Below are positions 46,066-56,384 of a stretch of 64,000 bases of DNA, one piece after another. The stretch comes from Aedes albopictus (lineage: Eukaryota; Arthropoda; Insecta; Diptera; Culicidae), in assembly GCF_035046485.1 (NCBI RefSeq), contig NC_085138.1:60245254-60309253 (forward strand), given 5' to 3'. The position numbers and the translations under genes were made by a program. The notes beneath the pieces were generated by a model. It did not search any database, was not told where the DNA came from, and saw only the letters and a list, made by a program, of their open reading frames with translations. Within the stretch, counting starts at the first letter, position 1. Each line of letters begins with the position of its first letter.

Positions 46066-47124
46066 GTCAAATGGTTTTTTAGTATGGTTCATGTAATTAG
46101 TTAGGTTCTTGTCAATTTGTCAGTTATTCGAAGTAGATCTCCAAGGTAATAGTCAATTAAGTCATTCTGATCTGTTCTATCATAGCAGCTTTAGTCTTTG
46201 CTTTATTGAAGTGTAGTTTTATTGGAAATATGGTGAATGTCGTTATTGAAAAGATACGTCTAGAACTGTGTCCTGCTAGTTGTTCCGTCATGTACATACG
46301 TCATGTCCTAATAATGCCTAGGAGATTAACGAAAACACGTGTGTTCAGTCAGATGTCCACAGCGTAGAAAGTCAAGGAAAATAGTTTTCTTTATTGTCAG
46401 TTGTTATGTAAGCCTCGCTTGAAGCACTTCCCGTGAGAACCCTGTCATCTGTACACCAACCAATCCGTATCTTCGTACACAGCTAAATACTGTACTGTCA
46501 ACCGGCGAAAAGCCTACGGGTAAATTTAAAAAAATGAATAATAATGCTGTCTAGCGCATTGTTTCCTATCGGCCATTATTGTAGTCTAGTCCCAACTGCA
46601 AGCTTTTTTCCAATCTTAGCGTCAATTGTCTTCTAGATACTTCTAGACAGATTCATCGAATCAGTCGAACCCGTATGTTAAAATATAGTCGATTCTGTGT
46701 CAAATTGTTTTCTTGATTTTTACTTCTCTGTGTTCATCTCTTGTGTCCTTAAAATGCCATCGGTCCAAAACCTACAGAAACATGTAACTGAACTTCTGAT
46801 ATTTTTTCTGTTGGTGTCATAACATCATCTAAGAGATAAACAAAAATTGCTTGTCAACTATTATGTATTCATCCCCCTACAAATACTATGAAAAATATTC
46901 AAATTCGTTCTGTCCTATCGGTCCTATCAAAATAAACCATGTCATTTTCTCATGCGTGGCCTAGAAATGTCAACCTAGTCATACAAAAGTAACGTTGTTC
47001 AATTAATAAAAAGCAGTCAGTTTTTTGTCCAGTCCAAACTGTCACGTCAAGTGTTCGCACGTTAGCTTCGAATCTATCAGCACAATTAAGTGCTGCAAAT
47101 CTCCTTCCCACTATTAATTTTGTC
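46066..47124 (-). repeat. Segment with 41 GTC and 1 GAC on the plus strand
   Basis: I counted 41 GTC trinucleotides and a single GAC (near 46646) in about 1060 bp. Chance expects roughly 16 of each. Most are in TGTCA, AGTC or TGTCC context. Spacing is irregular (mean about 26 bp) and spread over all three phases, so this is not codon bias. No clear tandem unit is seen. Confidence 0.6.
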
Positions 47125-47254
47125 GGTTGATTTTAATTGCTTTATTTAAATAAAATATAATAAAGTATAACATTGTAGAAATTCGAAAAAGCGACTATGA
47201 CATTAATAAATTACTAATCAAAATCAACTGAGAAACGTGGGAAATAGAGCCCAA

Positions 47255-47395
47255 ACAACATTTTGAAGTCAGCTGGCTGTAAAAGGTTCCAAAACCAGTC
47301 ACAAATCCTATAAAACTTTTATTAGGATTTGTAACGATCATCAAAACCTTCTCAAATCCAACCGATTTGGAACTAATGCTTGGGAATAGACTCTA
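47255..47395. mobile_element. Possible MITE related to the CCCAAGTAAC family
   Basis: CCCAAACAACATTTTG and GCTTGGG edges, an AAAAGGTTCC block and a hairpin AAATCCTATAAAAC/TAGGATTT recall the 8485-8617 family. The match is loose. If real, it lies inside the retro-insertion. Confidence 0.3.
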
Positions 47396-47629
47396 CTGAG
47401 CCCTGGCGGTTCCTCCGTGTTTATCGAGCATGTCTGATGCATACGATCAGCCATACTCCATCTGCAGCAGCCGGTTCGTGATGAACCGTTGGAGGCGCAT
47501 TAAAGTGTTGAAAAGGTGATATGTTTCACTAAAGAACACTACATTACAATAATCAAAATGAAACTCCTTTACTTTAATTCCGTCAACCCCTGCGAACTTG
47601 GCCAGGGGGGTAGATCCTGGCTGCAAATT

Positions 47630-48738
47630 TTCCAAGATATTCTCCTGCAACATTGTTAATGAATTTACTAGAGAAACTCGTAAGAAGATTAAATACTGGA
47701 GTGATTTGTAATAATAACAGATCCAAAGAATTTGCGAGTGAAGATTACAACTGCCATACAGTCACTCTGTCAAAATAATGCTTGATAGAAACATAATCAC
47801 CAGCGGACAGCCAATGATGTCACATCTCAAGTGGTGCTTTTCGATCACAACTGACCATACCACGTCGTGGCGACGACCATCATAACCACAACGGGACATG
47901 ATTTTCGCATGAGTGACACATTTGCGTCCGCTCACCAAGGTAATTAGATCCATTTAACCGCACGCTTATTTCGCACCTCATTCAACTGAGCCACCCATGC
48001 CATGGTTGTATCTGGTGCTAGTTTATGGCAGCCAGCAATTTACGAACATCATTAGTGAGGCTCTTTACTACTTTTAGAGTTTGAAGAGCAGGTTCCCCCG
48101 CCTCTCACTCCAAACTCCTCTTCCCTCAAATTTTCCACGCACGTCTAAAGTTTCGCACTACACTCGTCGTTCGTTGGCTTCTGGCGGCCGGCCGGGTTCT
48201 TCCCGCCCCGGTGTGTTTTCTTTCCGGCGAGGAAGGAAGTTTTGACAGCTGCTAAGTGGCGCTGATGGGTATAGGTTTCACGGTTTCATCGCTGCTGCCC
48301 CCACGTAGATACCTAAATACTACGGACGTATGTGACTATGGCAGAGGGCACACAGTTGGAGACAGGTTACGGCAACGGGATACATACCTGAAACGAGAAC
48401 GGAGAAAGTACACGCCGTGATTAGTCAAAACGTTTTTTGTGTTTCGATAGCATCAGTTGACTGACGCAGGAAACGAACAGTAATTGTTACAATCAAACAA
48501 AACACTCGAAAGCCATAATTATTAAAGCTCGGTTGGACAAACACATTCCCGGACGCACTAAGGCTTCACTCGGTCGGTGGGCCATAAACCTAATTATAAT
48601 GCGCAAAGCCTCTACGATTGTGCGGAACGACACACATTATTTTTTGATCAAACAAAAAACAACTGTTTTATCGACTTCAAAGGTGTGTGCTGCACGGACA
48701 CGACGGGTAACAACCGCAGTAAAATTGTCATTTGACTA
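47630..48738. other. GC-richer unique island
   Basis: From about 47880 to 48730 the sequence is unique, with GC clusters such as GGCGGCCGGCCGGG at 48184-48197. No domain-bearing frame is present. It is a candidate conserved non-coding or promoter-proximal region; no TATA or initiator pair stands out. Confidence 0.3.
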
Positions 48739-48741
48739 GAG

Positions 48742-48790
48742 CAGGGGTTGACAAACTGCGGCTTGCGGGACACGTGTGACATTTATTTTT
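48742..48790 (+). mobile_element. hAT-like terminus, uncertain
   Basis: CAGGGGTTGACAAACTGCGG resembles hAT (Charlie-type) ends. A possible partner is the reverse complement CAGTGGTTCCTAAACTGG at about 49467-49486. The 8 bp outside these ends do not match, so they may be two unrelated solo ends. Confidence 0.25.
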
Positions 48791-48898
48791 TCTCTGTTGA
48801 GTACATCCAATAAATTACAATGTTGGAATGCTTTGACATTCATGTACAGAAATGCGTAACTGATGAACGAATAAAGATTTAAATTGCGAAACAAAAAT

Positions 48899-48985
48899 CA
48901 TGCGGTCCGGTGGGTATCGAACCCACGACTCCCATTTCACTAGACGGTTGCTTCTATCCCTCCAAGCTACGGAGCCACTTGACTA
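48899..48985 (-). mobile_element. tRNA-like SINE head
   Basis: On the minus strand GGCTCCGTAGCTTGGAGGG and the B-box GTGGGTTCGATACCCACC form a tRNA-like block. No good acceptor or anticodon stem is present. Confidence 0.55.
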
Positions 48986-49146
48986 CCACCGTCACCAGAT
49001 GACGTAGAACTGAACTCGATTCCACTATTGCATATGGTTTCCATTTTTCACATGCTAAATCTTCTTCGGGTGGGAGCGGACCTGGTGTGATTTTTTTTTT
49101 TAGCTTTTATTTATGTGTATTTTAACTTAGATGCTAATTCTACACT

Positions 49147-49312
49147 CACCTGGTGTGATGGTTAGAACACTTGACCATCACGCCGAGGATCTGGGATCCA
49201 ATCCCACTCCCGACAAACTCGCAAAATGTGAGTTCTTCCTTCGGAAAGGAAGTAAAGCGTGGGTCCCGAGATGAACTAGCCTAGGGCTAAGAACCTCGTT
49301 AATACAGATAAA
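49147..49312 (+). mobile_element. tRNA-derived SINE
   Basis: GGTGTGATGGTTAGAACACT is the A-box side and GGGATCCAATCCCACTCCCG the B-box side. The tail has CTAGCCTAGGGCTAAGAACC and an A-run, resembling the 24006/45566 tail type. The T-rich segment 49088-49145 just before it may be another SINE tail. Confidence 0.6.
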
Positions 49313-49346
49313 AAAAATCTTCTTCGGATTAGAGTAGATGGACATC

Positions 49347-49989
49347 TCAGTAGTAAAAAGAGTTGGCTGAAATTGTTCGTAATTGTTCATTGTATCGCCT
49401 CAGAGCTCTATCACTTTGAAATACTTCACAAAATGCGGCTCGATTGCAGTAGTAGTCATCCAGTTTAGGAACCACTGGAACTAATCGTTCCACGTGCAGA
49501 CAGCCGTAACACTCGAAATCATAACTTCGCGTCGATACGTCGATTCCCGGGCCGTCGTCCGCTAATTGCTCAATTGAATTCCCGCGCACCGCACCGGTCG
49601 GTGACCGGCGGCCACCCGAAGCAATAATGGTGGTTATGGAACGTGCCATCTATGTCAACTCTATCCACAGTCAGTTGGCGGTTCCAGCCGAAAACCTTTT
49701 TGCTGTATTATATTGACCCGCGGGCGGGCAACTGGTGCAACTCCATAGTTACGGTGCGGCACGGTACGGTGGGATACCTTTCTCCCAGGTTGGGACCTCG
49801 TCGTCGTGGTTGGTTTGGTTTGCTGCAGTAGCGATACCGAGAAACAAGCGGAACACTACATCGAACCACCGCCGTGATAGACAATGATTCCGCTGGTTGC
49901 TTGCAGCAACAACAACAACTGAGCGCGCGCGGTGTATTATTAATCATGTATGTTATCGTGATTTAGGTTTCTTGTGGCGTGTGCCACGA
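49347..49989. other. GC-richer unique island with overlapping frames
   Basis: Frames at 49347-49649 (minus), 49643-49831 (plus) and 49708-49947 (minus) overlap. The first has a stretch rich in Tyr, Arg and Asp but no recognised domain. No splice-site pair supports any of them. The right edge of the island is the target site of the Transib-type element. Confidence 0.3.
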
Positions 49990-49994
49990 CGACG
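49990..49994 (+). repeat. 5-bp target duplication CGACG, left
   Basis: It is identical to 51789-51793 on the other side of the element. A GC-rich 5-bp duplication is the Transib and RAG transposition pattern. Confidence 0.75.
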
Positions 49995-50033
49995 CACAGT
50001 GGCGGGGCTCCATACAAATGCCGGACAAAACCT
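49995..50033 (+). promoter_or_regulatory. 23-RSS-like recombination end
   Basis: Heptamer CACAGTG, spacer of exactly 23 bp starting GCGGGG and ending CCGG, nonamer-like ACAAAACCT. The heptamer abuts the flanking DNA as in an RSS. Confidence 0.75.
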
Positions 50034-51760
50034 AAAACTTTCTCCAAATGCGCTGAAATTCACATGTCTAGATAATTTGGGTGTGCTGAATCTATTTCTG
50101 GCATCAAAATTTACATAACTTGCATTATTTTTGTATAAAAGTAGGTTTAAAGTATTAAAATAACCTTAGTTTTAATAAAAATAATAAAAAGCTCATAATA
50201 AATAAGCTGGCATCATGTTTATTTGTTTTGGAATATAGTTTTAGTGCTCTATGTTACAAAAAAGATTGGATGATATGTTAATCTACATAGTTTTCTTGAT
50301 GAAGCATGTAGAATTGTATAAAAATGCGAGTTAACAAGGCAAAAATGCTACACACTTTTTATTACTTAAGTGAGGGTTACATTCTATTCATCATGTCACA
50401 CAGCAAAAAAAAAACAATGACCATACCTCATACCACATCTAGGTAAAACAAAAGTCGACAATACAAGCTCATAACACAGACAAACAGACATCTCATGCTA
50501 CTCACTTCCCATTGATCCTCTTATTAACAGTTAGATCAAATAATCGGTAGTTCGTAAGTCGCACGCTCATGGCTCTCGCATAATTTTTGCTCCTGTTTGA
50601 CGTTTGTTCACTACCGCCACCTAGTTATGAGATTGCAAAACATTGGCATTGATAACCGGTTTGATTGGCATTGAGCGATTATGTTCTTGTGACCATTATT
50701 TAAATCGCTATTTGTTCGAAGTGATACGTCTGTTTGTCTGTGCGTTGGTCTGCGGTCACCATTTCAGTGGCTTTTTTGAGTCGCCGAATTTCCGAGAACG
50801 TAGTTTAGCAAATGAAACCTTGGATGATTAGTTGATAAAATAATAATTATGCATAATGTAAGGTATATTCGTTTTTGAACGTACAAGAAATCCGTTATTT
50901 TATTAAACTTATTAAAAGGTAAACCAAATATAGCTACTTACTCTAATATAATCGATGAAAATACAGTATATCACAAAACCATTCAATAACCGCTCTGTTG
51001 TGTTTGCTCAAAAATGCACTTGTCGAATACTGTACCAACGTAATGCTGTCTCAAGAGATCGAATGCGCGACAATAAGCAGGTTAAAACCCCTTCCCAGTA
51101 CATTCTGCATAAGTGATAACGCAACATATCAATATACTACAATGACTTTTATATTCTGGATGGAAATTTTAAAAGATATTCTCTAAGTTTACGTTCGAAA
51201 ACAAAATTCATATATTTTCGACTGTTCCGCAACCATGCGTCGCCATTACAACTTTTATTCAAAAAAGTAAATTATTCGTTCTTAGCGCAGTTTTGCGCAG
51301 ACAGTGGCGTATATCCCCAAAAACTAGACAAGATTGGGGGTTAGATGCAACACACCTGATCGTTCCGAACTGTTTCATTAAAAAGTACTAGATCAATGTA
51401 GCCTGAATTCATAATCAAAAAAATCAGTAAAAGTTATATTTTTTGAATGGTTTAAAAGACAACAAATGTAAGCAAAGATTAAGATTAAATGTTGTAATGC
51501 TGAGGTTAAATGTATCCCAAAACAATAACAAAATTCATGGATTTCAATATCAGCTACATGTTACACACTGCGACATTGAAATTATGGTTTTAAATTATGA
51601 TGATAAAAACAAATTATTCAGTACATAATTGTTCAACTTTGAAAAATTCCCCTGGGCTCAATTTTGATTCAATTGACCTGAAATTTTGGATTTATCTTAG
51701 TTGAAGTATTTATAATAAAAGAAAAATATCAAAGCAATGAAATTTTGAGATGAAATTTTG

Positions 51761-51788
51761 AGGTTTTGTCCGGCCTCCGGCCACTGTG
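51761..51788 (-). promoter_or_regulatory. 12-RSS-like recombination end
   Basis: Same heptamer and same nonamer-like motif as the left end, separated by exactly 12 bp (GCCGGAGGCCGG). Sequence similarity to the left end resumes past the nonamer (AAAACTTTC against AAAATTTC). Confidence 0.75.
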
Positions 51789-51793
51789 CGACG
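51789..51793 (+). repeat. 5-bp target duplication CGACG, right
   Basis: Perfect copy of 49990-49994. Confidence 0.75.
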
Positions 51794-52053
51794 GTGAAGA
51801 AGGTGAGTTGGTGGTCTACTGGAGAGTCAGTTATAGGGCACACGTTCGATTTCGATTGTCATGGAGTCGGGGAAGGAGCTGAATCGAACAAGTCACTACC
51901 GGAATGCAAGTCACATTCGGTGGAAATTGATTCCAGGAAAGACTAACTGCATGAACCGTTCAGGACAAGCCTAAATGATTTTATAATTTGTCAGATGTTG
52001 CAATACTCCAAGTACTTTTTTCTTTTTCACGATTTTAAGATTTCCGAAGAACA

Positions 52054-52168
52054 CAGCCAAAATAACATATTTTAGTCAAATAGACAACCAAAACATAAGA
52101 TATTAGGTTTTATGACGGTTCTGAAAACCTCTACAAGACTAAATAGTCATCGAAATGTTACTTGGGAG
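52054..52168. mobile_element. MITE, CCCAAGTAAC family, second copy
   Basis: It shares TTTTATGACGGTTCT and the right end CGAAATGTTACTTGGG with 8485-8617. The left end (CCAAAATAACAT) is more diverged. Confidence 0.6.
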
Positions 52169-52204
52169 CAAGAATCTGTTGAACTGACATTGAATGAAAG
52201 TGCA

Positions 52205-52325
52205 AACGGCCCAGAAGAGACGAGCTTGGTTGTGTTTGAGCTACCATTTCTAATTCATATGTAGATGGGACTGGGTTTAATTCCTGGCTAGTCTTCTTTT
52301 CCAACTTTGTATCTTTGTATCTATT
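52205..52325 (+). mobile_element. tRNA-derived SINE, second family
   Basis: GACGAGCTTGGTTGTGTTTG, the B-box-like CTGGGTTTAATTCCTGG and the body TTTGTATCTTTGTATC match the reversed copy at 5701-5830. The B-box is decayed. Confidence 0.55.
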
Positions 52326-52329
52326 TTTT

Positions 52330-53150
52330 TCCTTCTCTTTATTATCAAATCCTCATATTTCTCTACACTGATTAGAAAACTGAATTAGCTAACAATCGAC
52401 CTTGATTGGAAGTATGTAGAAAACCACCAATAATACACAGATGATTTGTTTGTTTCTTGTGTAAGTAGATGTACGATGTTGTTCGGTTAACACAGACATA
52501 AAAAATAAAAATTTAGATTTATGTAGGGTATGTGTGCCATCAGTAATCTCACGATCCCATATTCATCCCATTCGGAAACAAGCGATTACGGCACCGATTG
52601 ATTCCGTTCTTTTTGTTTTCATGGGTGCTCACTTCTAACAAAAAAATACGAAAATAAGAAATAAAACAAACAGCGCTTCAATCCTTTGTTTTTCGTAGGA
52701 TGAAAATGGGAGCCACATGCTTAAGAAGGGAACCAATACCCTAACTAGTTACTATGAATTTTCCATTCTTGAATGCAATATCTTCTAAAATATGTGGCAA
52801 AATTCAAGTTACTCATTATAAAATAACTATTCAGATTACACTTGAATCCCTTAGTTCATTCTGCCAGTATACCAATCGAAAAGGATATTACACGTTTCAC
52901 CGTAGATTATCACGCATAAATGTTCGAAATCTCTCATAGATCGTCACCAGTACATCATATCATGTTCTTGTCTTCAAAAATAAGTGCGGAAATTAGCTAC
53001 GGATTGACCGCGCAGAAGACACTAAAACGGTTAAATGCAACCGCGCATATAAATAAACTAAGAGGACTCACTAAACAATTTAAATTGCTGCGTAAGCCAT
53101 AATTTTCTATTATTTGAAATGTTTAATAAAATTGCGAATGAAATAATCAA
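52330..53150. other. AT-rich DNA, nothing recognised
   Basis: Only short chance frames (52754-52939, 52920-53102). No repeats noticed. Confidence 0.35.
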
Positions 53151-53578
53151 ATAGCTACGGAGTTTTTCGGCTTTCAATCACGGGAAAAAGCGTTGATAAT
53201 TTTATATCATTGTCAACGTTTCGATCCTTGGGTTGGATCTTCCTCAGGGCTCGATCTTAATCAACTTGTAAAGATCGTACTTTGCCCGAACGGCGATTGA
53301 TAACAGCCACATTCTTGTGTTCCGCTGATTTCTAGTTTTCGAATTTCTCCCGATTCGTACCACCCACCCAACATCCTACTGGGGTGCTGGTGATGAACGG
53401 AAAAGGTGCAGTGTTTTATGGAATAAAAACCAGACAAACGATCGTGTGCAAAGTGCTATCTTTACAAGTTGATTAAGATCGAGCCCTGAGGAAGAACCCA
53501 AGGATCGAAACGTTGGCAATGATATAAAATTATCAACGCTTTTTCCCGTGACTGAAAGCCGAAAAACTCCGTAGCTAT
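53151..53578. mobile_element. 428-bp foldback with Penelope/hammerhead-like arms
   Basis: The arms 53151-53275 and 53460-53578 are near-perfect complements. They run from ATAGCTACGGAGTTTTTCGG inward to TAATCAACTTGTAAAG. Each arm, in one direction, carries CCCTGAGGAAG...GGATCGAAACGTTGG. CTGAGGA and CGAAAC fit the two conserved core boxes of a hammerhead, with GCC/GGC able to pair outside as stem I. Such motifs are established in Penelope-like element repeats. The inner unique part is 180 bp. Confidence 0.65.
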
Positions 53579-53769
53579 CAAAAATCCCAGTCGACTATTT
53601 TTCCCAAGAAATAATCAAAGATTGCCTTGGGGATAGCGACGTTTAATCAGAATAAACTTAAGCAGTTTACGGTGTTAAGTGAATCCCCCTACTAAAATAA
53701 TCAAATAGACGTAAAACTTGATGTATCTGAAGGCGTGGATACGTTTAATTGGAACACTGAGAAATCAAT

Positions 53770-53850
53770 TTGTGAGATTCGAACCCACGACTCTGTACCG
53801 CTTGCCCGGTGCTTTAACCAACTAAATCACAGAACCGTTGCCGTGCCTTC
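53770..53850 (-). mobile_element. tRNA-derived SINE head
   Basis: On the minus strand GGTTCTGTGATTTAGTTGG and the B-box CGTGGGTTCGAATCTC are close relatives of the 38265/38526 SINE heads. Confidence 0.55.
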
Positions 53851-54838
53851 TTTGTTGCCTATTTTTCGCTTGCGGTGCCATATTCTTCGTACACTGATCA
53901 AGATTCGAACGACCGAATAGTGAAATAATTGCCGGTGCTACGCCATCCTGAGAAGAAAATTGTGAACGCTCAATAGTTTCGGTTGTGATTTTAATTGGGC
54001 TCCTACTTTCAAGTTCCAGTGTATTGGAAATGTATAATCAGCATTACGAGAAGAAAACAGCAATTAGCCCGGAAGCTACAATCGAAAACGGTCACGTATT
54101 TTCTCGCTTCAAAGTGACTTAATTCATCGGTTTGGCCGACGAAAGTTTAACTGAATGGCTGAATTTTCTGTGAAATTGTTTAAAAAGCGATGAACTAGTG
54201 GGTGAAATGGTGTTCCTAGTAATTGAATCTTCTTCAGAGCGCTGCTTAAACAAAGAAAAGCTGAAAACTGGCGATGGCGATGTCTAATTTTGGGATTATT
54301 TTTTTCGTTTTCAACTACCTCAAGACCCACTGCTGGAAGGATACTGGAAGTTTGATTATTTGGTGAGATATTCCTTATTTCTATGAGATGCCTCGATGTT
54401 GGAAGTGTGAGCCTGTAAACATTTCACAGTTTATAATTTGATTGTTTTAGTATAACCGGGGAAGGGATCAAAATATGATTATGTCGTTTCAGAGAGCGAG
54501 CAATGGCGCTTAAGCCTAGGCTTTCTAGCCCGGGCATATGGGGAAATTCCTATGTCCCATCCCAGGAGGAGCAGCCTTGACGGAGTGACATTAACTTTCT
54601 TAGCAAAGTCACTCCCAACGTTTTTGCTTAACTTCTATACCAAATAGGAGCGGTTGGTACGAGAAGTCCCCGTTCTATGGTTTTAATTTTTATTCAATGA
54701 CGCTGCACAGTAGGCCTGGCCGCTTCAATACTTGTAATGCATCACTGATTCACTGCAAGTATTGATAATGACAAGAAAAATCATAGAAGTAGTCGATTCT
54801 ATCATTTTCAGGATTCTTCCTAGTGATGGCTGTGTATG
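53851..54838. other. Unique DNA with a possible retroelement fragment
   Basis: The stretch 54475-54660, with GCCTAGGCTTTCTAGCCCGG, GGAGGAGCAGCC and TTGACGGAGTGACATTAAC, looks unlike the surrounding AT-rich DNA and may be the end of a dispersed retroelement. I cannot name it. Confidence 0.3.
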
Positions 54839-54873
54839 TGTAGACTAGACTAGACTAGACTAGACTAGACTAG
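54839..54873 (+). repeat. (TAGAC)n microsatellite
   Basis: About seven tandem copies of TAGAC follow TGTATGTG. No further role is seen. Confidence 0.9.
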
Positions 54874-54959
54874 AACACTCAAAATTCTAGATCAAATTTT
54901 TCACTTAAATTTAAAACAATTTGGGAGTGATTTTTTTTTTAATTTCCAATTTCAAAGCC

Positions 54960-55030
54960 GGGATCCAAGGCATAGTTGACAGCACGTTCGACTCTTAAGT
55001 GAATGAGTCTCAGTCCCGGCAGGTACAACT
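54960..55030 (+). mobile_element. Decayed tRNA-like SINE head
   Basis: CATAGTTGACAGCACGTTCG followed by GAGTCTCAGTCCCGGC gives a faint A-box/B-box order. Weak evidence. Confidence 0.3.
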
Positions 55031-56263
55031 TTTCTATTAGTCGCACTTCTCTCCATAACGACACAATAACATTTCCATACTCTTCCTTTTATCATGGGTT
55101 ACAATGTGCATAAATTCAATAAGATCATCCATACTATATTGTGATACGATTTTCAAGTAAGCTGTCTCAGTGGCTTAATTTGCAATAGATCATTTTTGTA
55201 ATGAATTTCAAATAAAAAAAACACAAAAAATAATTTTTAATTAAGTTTCCAATCACCGAAAATGTTCTTCAAATTTTCCTGTGCATTCCGGGAGTTTTGG
55301 AAGTGTAGAGCAATTCTTTGATAGATCCCGATTTTGTAGAATGTTCTAGACAGCGTCCAGCGTTAGTACGTTGAAGAAAGAAAAGGTGTATGATCATTTT
55401 AATTGATTTTCATTTTTTTTTACCACTGGTTCTTGTAAAATCTTTACGAAATTTTCCAGCTTTTTTTTTTCGGGAAAACCTTCCACAACATTTTTTTTAG
55501 ATAAAACAACTTTCTGAAGAGTTATCTTAATATTTATTTTGCAATTTCTCGGGATGTACCATAAAAAGTCTCCACTTTTTTTTAATCATGTTTATTCATT
55601 TTTTGTTTTCCAATTTTTGCATCTAAGATTTCTTTTTCTTTATTAAATAGTTTTCAAAAAACATTGAAGAAGTATTTGGAAAAAAAATCACAAAATTTTA
55701 AAGTTGTTGAATTAGATTTTATTTTCAGAAGGTAATATAAATTACATTCGGTGCTAAATATCTTAATTGCTATGGGAATACATCCATACATTTTTTTTAT
55801 TGACCCACATTTTTTACGAGTTTGATGAAAAAAATCTTTCTAAAATTATTTTTTGTCCAGTCTTGTAAAATGTCAAAATTTTTGAAAACGCAAAATTCTC
55901 ACTCCTTTTTTTAAAGAGTAATATGAAATATGTTTCATCAACCTTCAGTGACCTAAAAATGGTAATAAACCTTGAAGTCACTTGTAATTGCGATATTTGA
56001 CAACACTGGTCATGAATGCAGTTGAAAAATGTTTCCGAAATTATTTCAACCACTGCAATAAAATCTACACTAAAAACTGATCCTGCAATTTCGGAAAACA
56101 TCTTTACAGTTTCAATTAAAAATGTCTCAAAATCTTGATATGTCATATTTTCACTCAAAAATTTCCAAAAAATGTGATGACATATTCTGTCAAGTATTAA
56201 ACAAAAAGTCTCTTCAATTTACAATAAGTGCCGTAAATGTAGTATTTTAGAAGTGTTTCGATA
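55031..56263. other. AT-rich DNA, nothing recognised
   Basis: Long T-runs. One 114-codon minus frame (55814-56158) has no recognised domain and no supporting context. Confidence 0.35.
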
Positions 56264-56315
56264 CAGAGATGAAGTAGCCCCGGCTGAAAATCTCTCTTAT
56301 AGAGATAAATAATAA
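56264..56315 (+). mobile_element. SINE 3' tail fragment
   Basis: AGAGATGAAGTAGCCCCGGC, TGAAAATCTCTC and ATAGAGATAAATAATAAAT match the tails at 24006 and 45566. Confidence 0.5.
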
Positions 56316-56384
56316 ATATTATAAGCATTCAGACAATAGAATCTTTTATACATCAAAAACGACGAATGATCCATGAAAAATTTC

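Larger units (their letters stand above)
45834..47626 (-). mobile_element. Retro-insertion with 20-bp target duplication and poly(A)
   Basis: GGGGTAGATCCTGGCTGCAA stands at 45834-45853 and again, identical, at 47607-47626. The enclosed 1753 bp begin with 21 T next to the left copy, so the insert is a minus-strand sequence ending in poly(A). This is the signature of LINE-type target-primed insertion. No reverse transcriptase frame or gene remnant is recognised, so the source is either a truncated LINE, a SINE-like unit or a retrocopied transcript. Its middle has an extraordinary trinucleotide skew, described separately. Confidence 0.65.
49995..51788. mobile_element. Transib-type element with 23-RSS/12-RSS-like ends
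   Basis: The left end is CACAGTG (49995-50001), then a 23-bp spacer (50002-50024), then ACAAAACCT (50025-50033). The right end, read inward on the minus strand, is CACAGTG (51788-51782), a 12-bp spacer (51781-51770), then ACAAAACCT (51769-51761). CGACG is duplicated outside both ends. Transib transposases are the known relatives of RAG1 and use CAC-starting ends and 5-bp GC-rich duplications. CACAGTG is the consensus V(D)J heptamer and ACAAAAACC the consensus nonamer. The 1.8-kb interior is AT-rich, with frames of 60-62 codons only, so it is non-autonomous. Family assignment rests on the termini alone. Confidence 0.8.

Noticed and set aside
48742..49486. Complete hAT element
   Set aside because: Both ends look hAT-like, but the 8 bp outside do not match and SINEs fill the interior.
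49347..49649. 100-codon minus-strand exon
   Set aside because: No domain, no splice pair, and part of it may overlap a hAT-like terminus.
54839..54873. Telomere-like repeat
   Set aside because: The TAGAC unit is a short local microsatellite and not a known insect telomere repeat.
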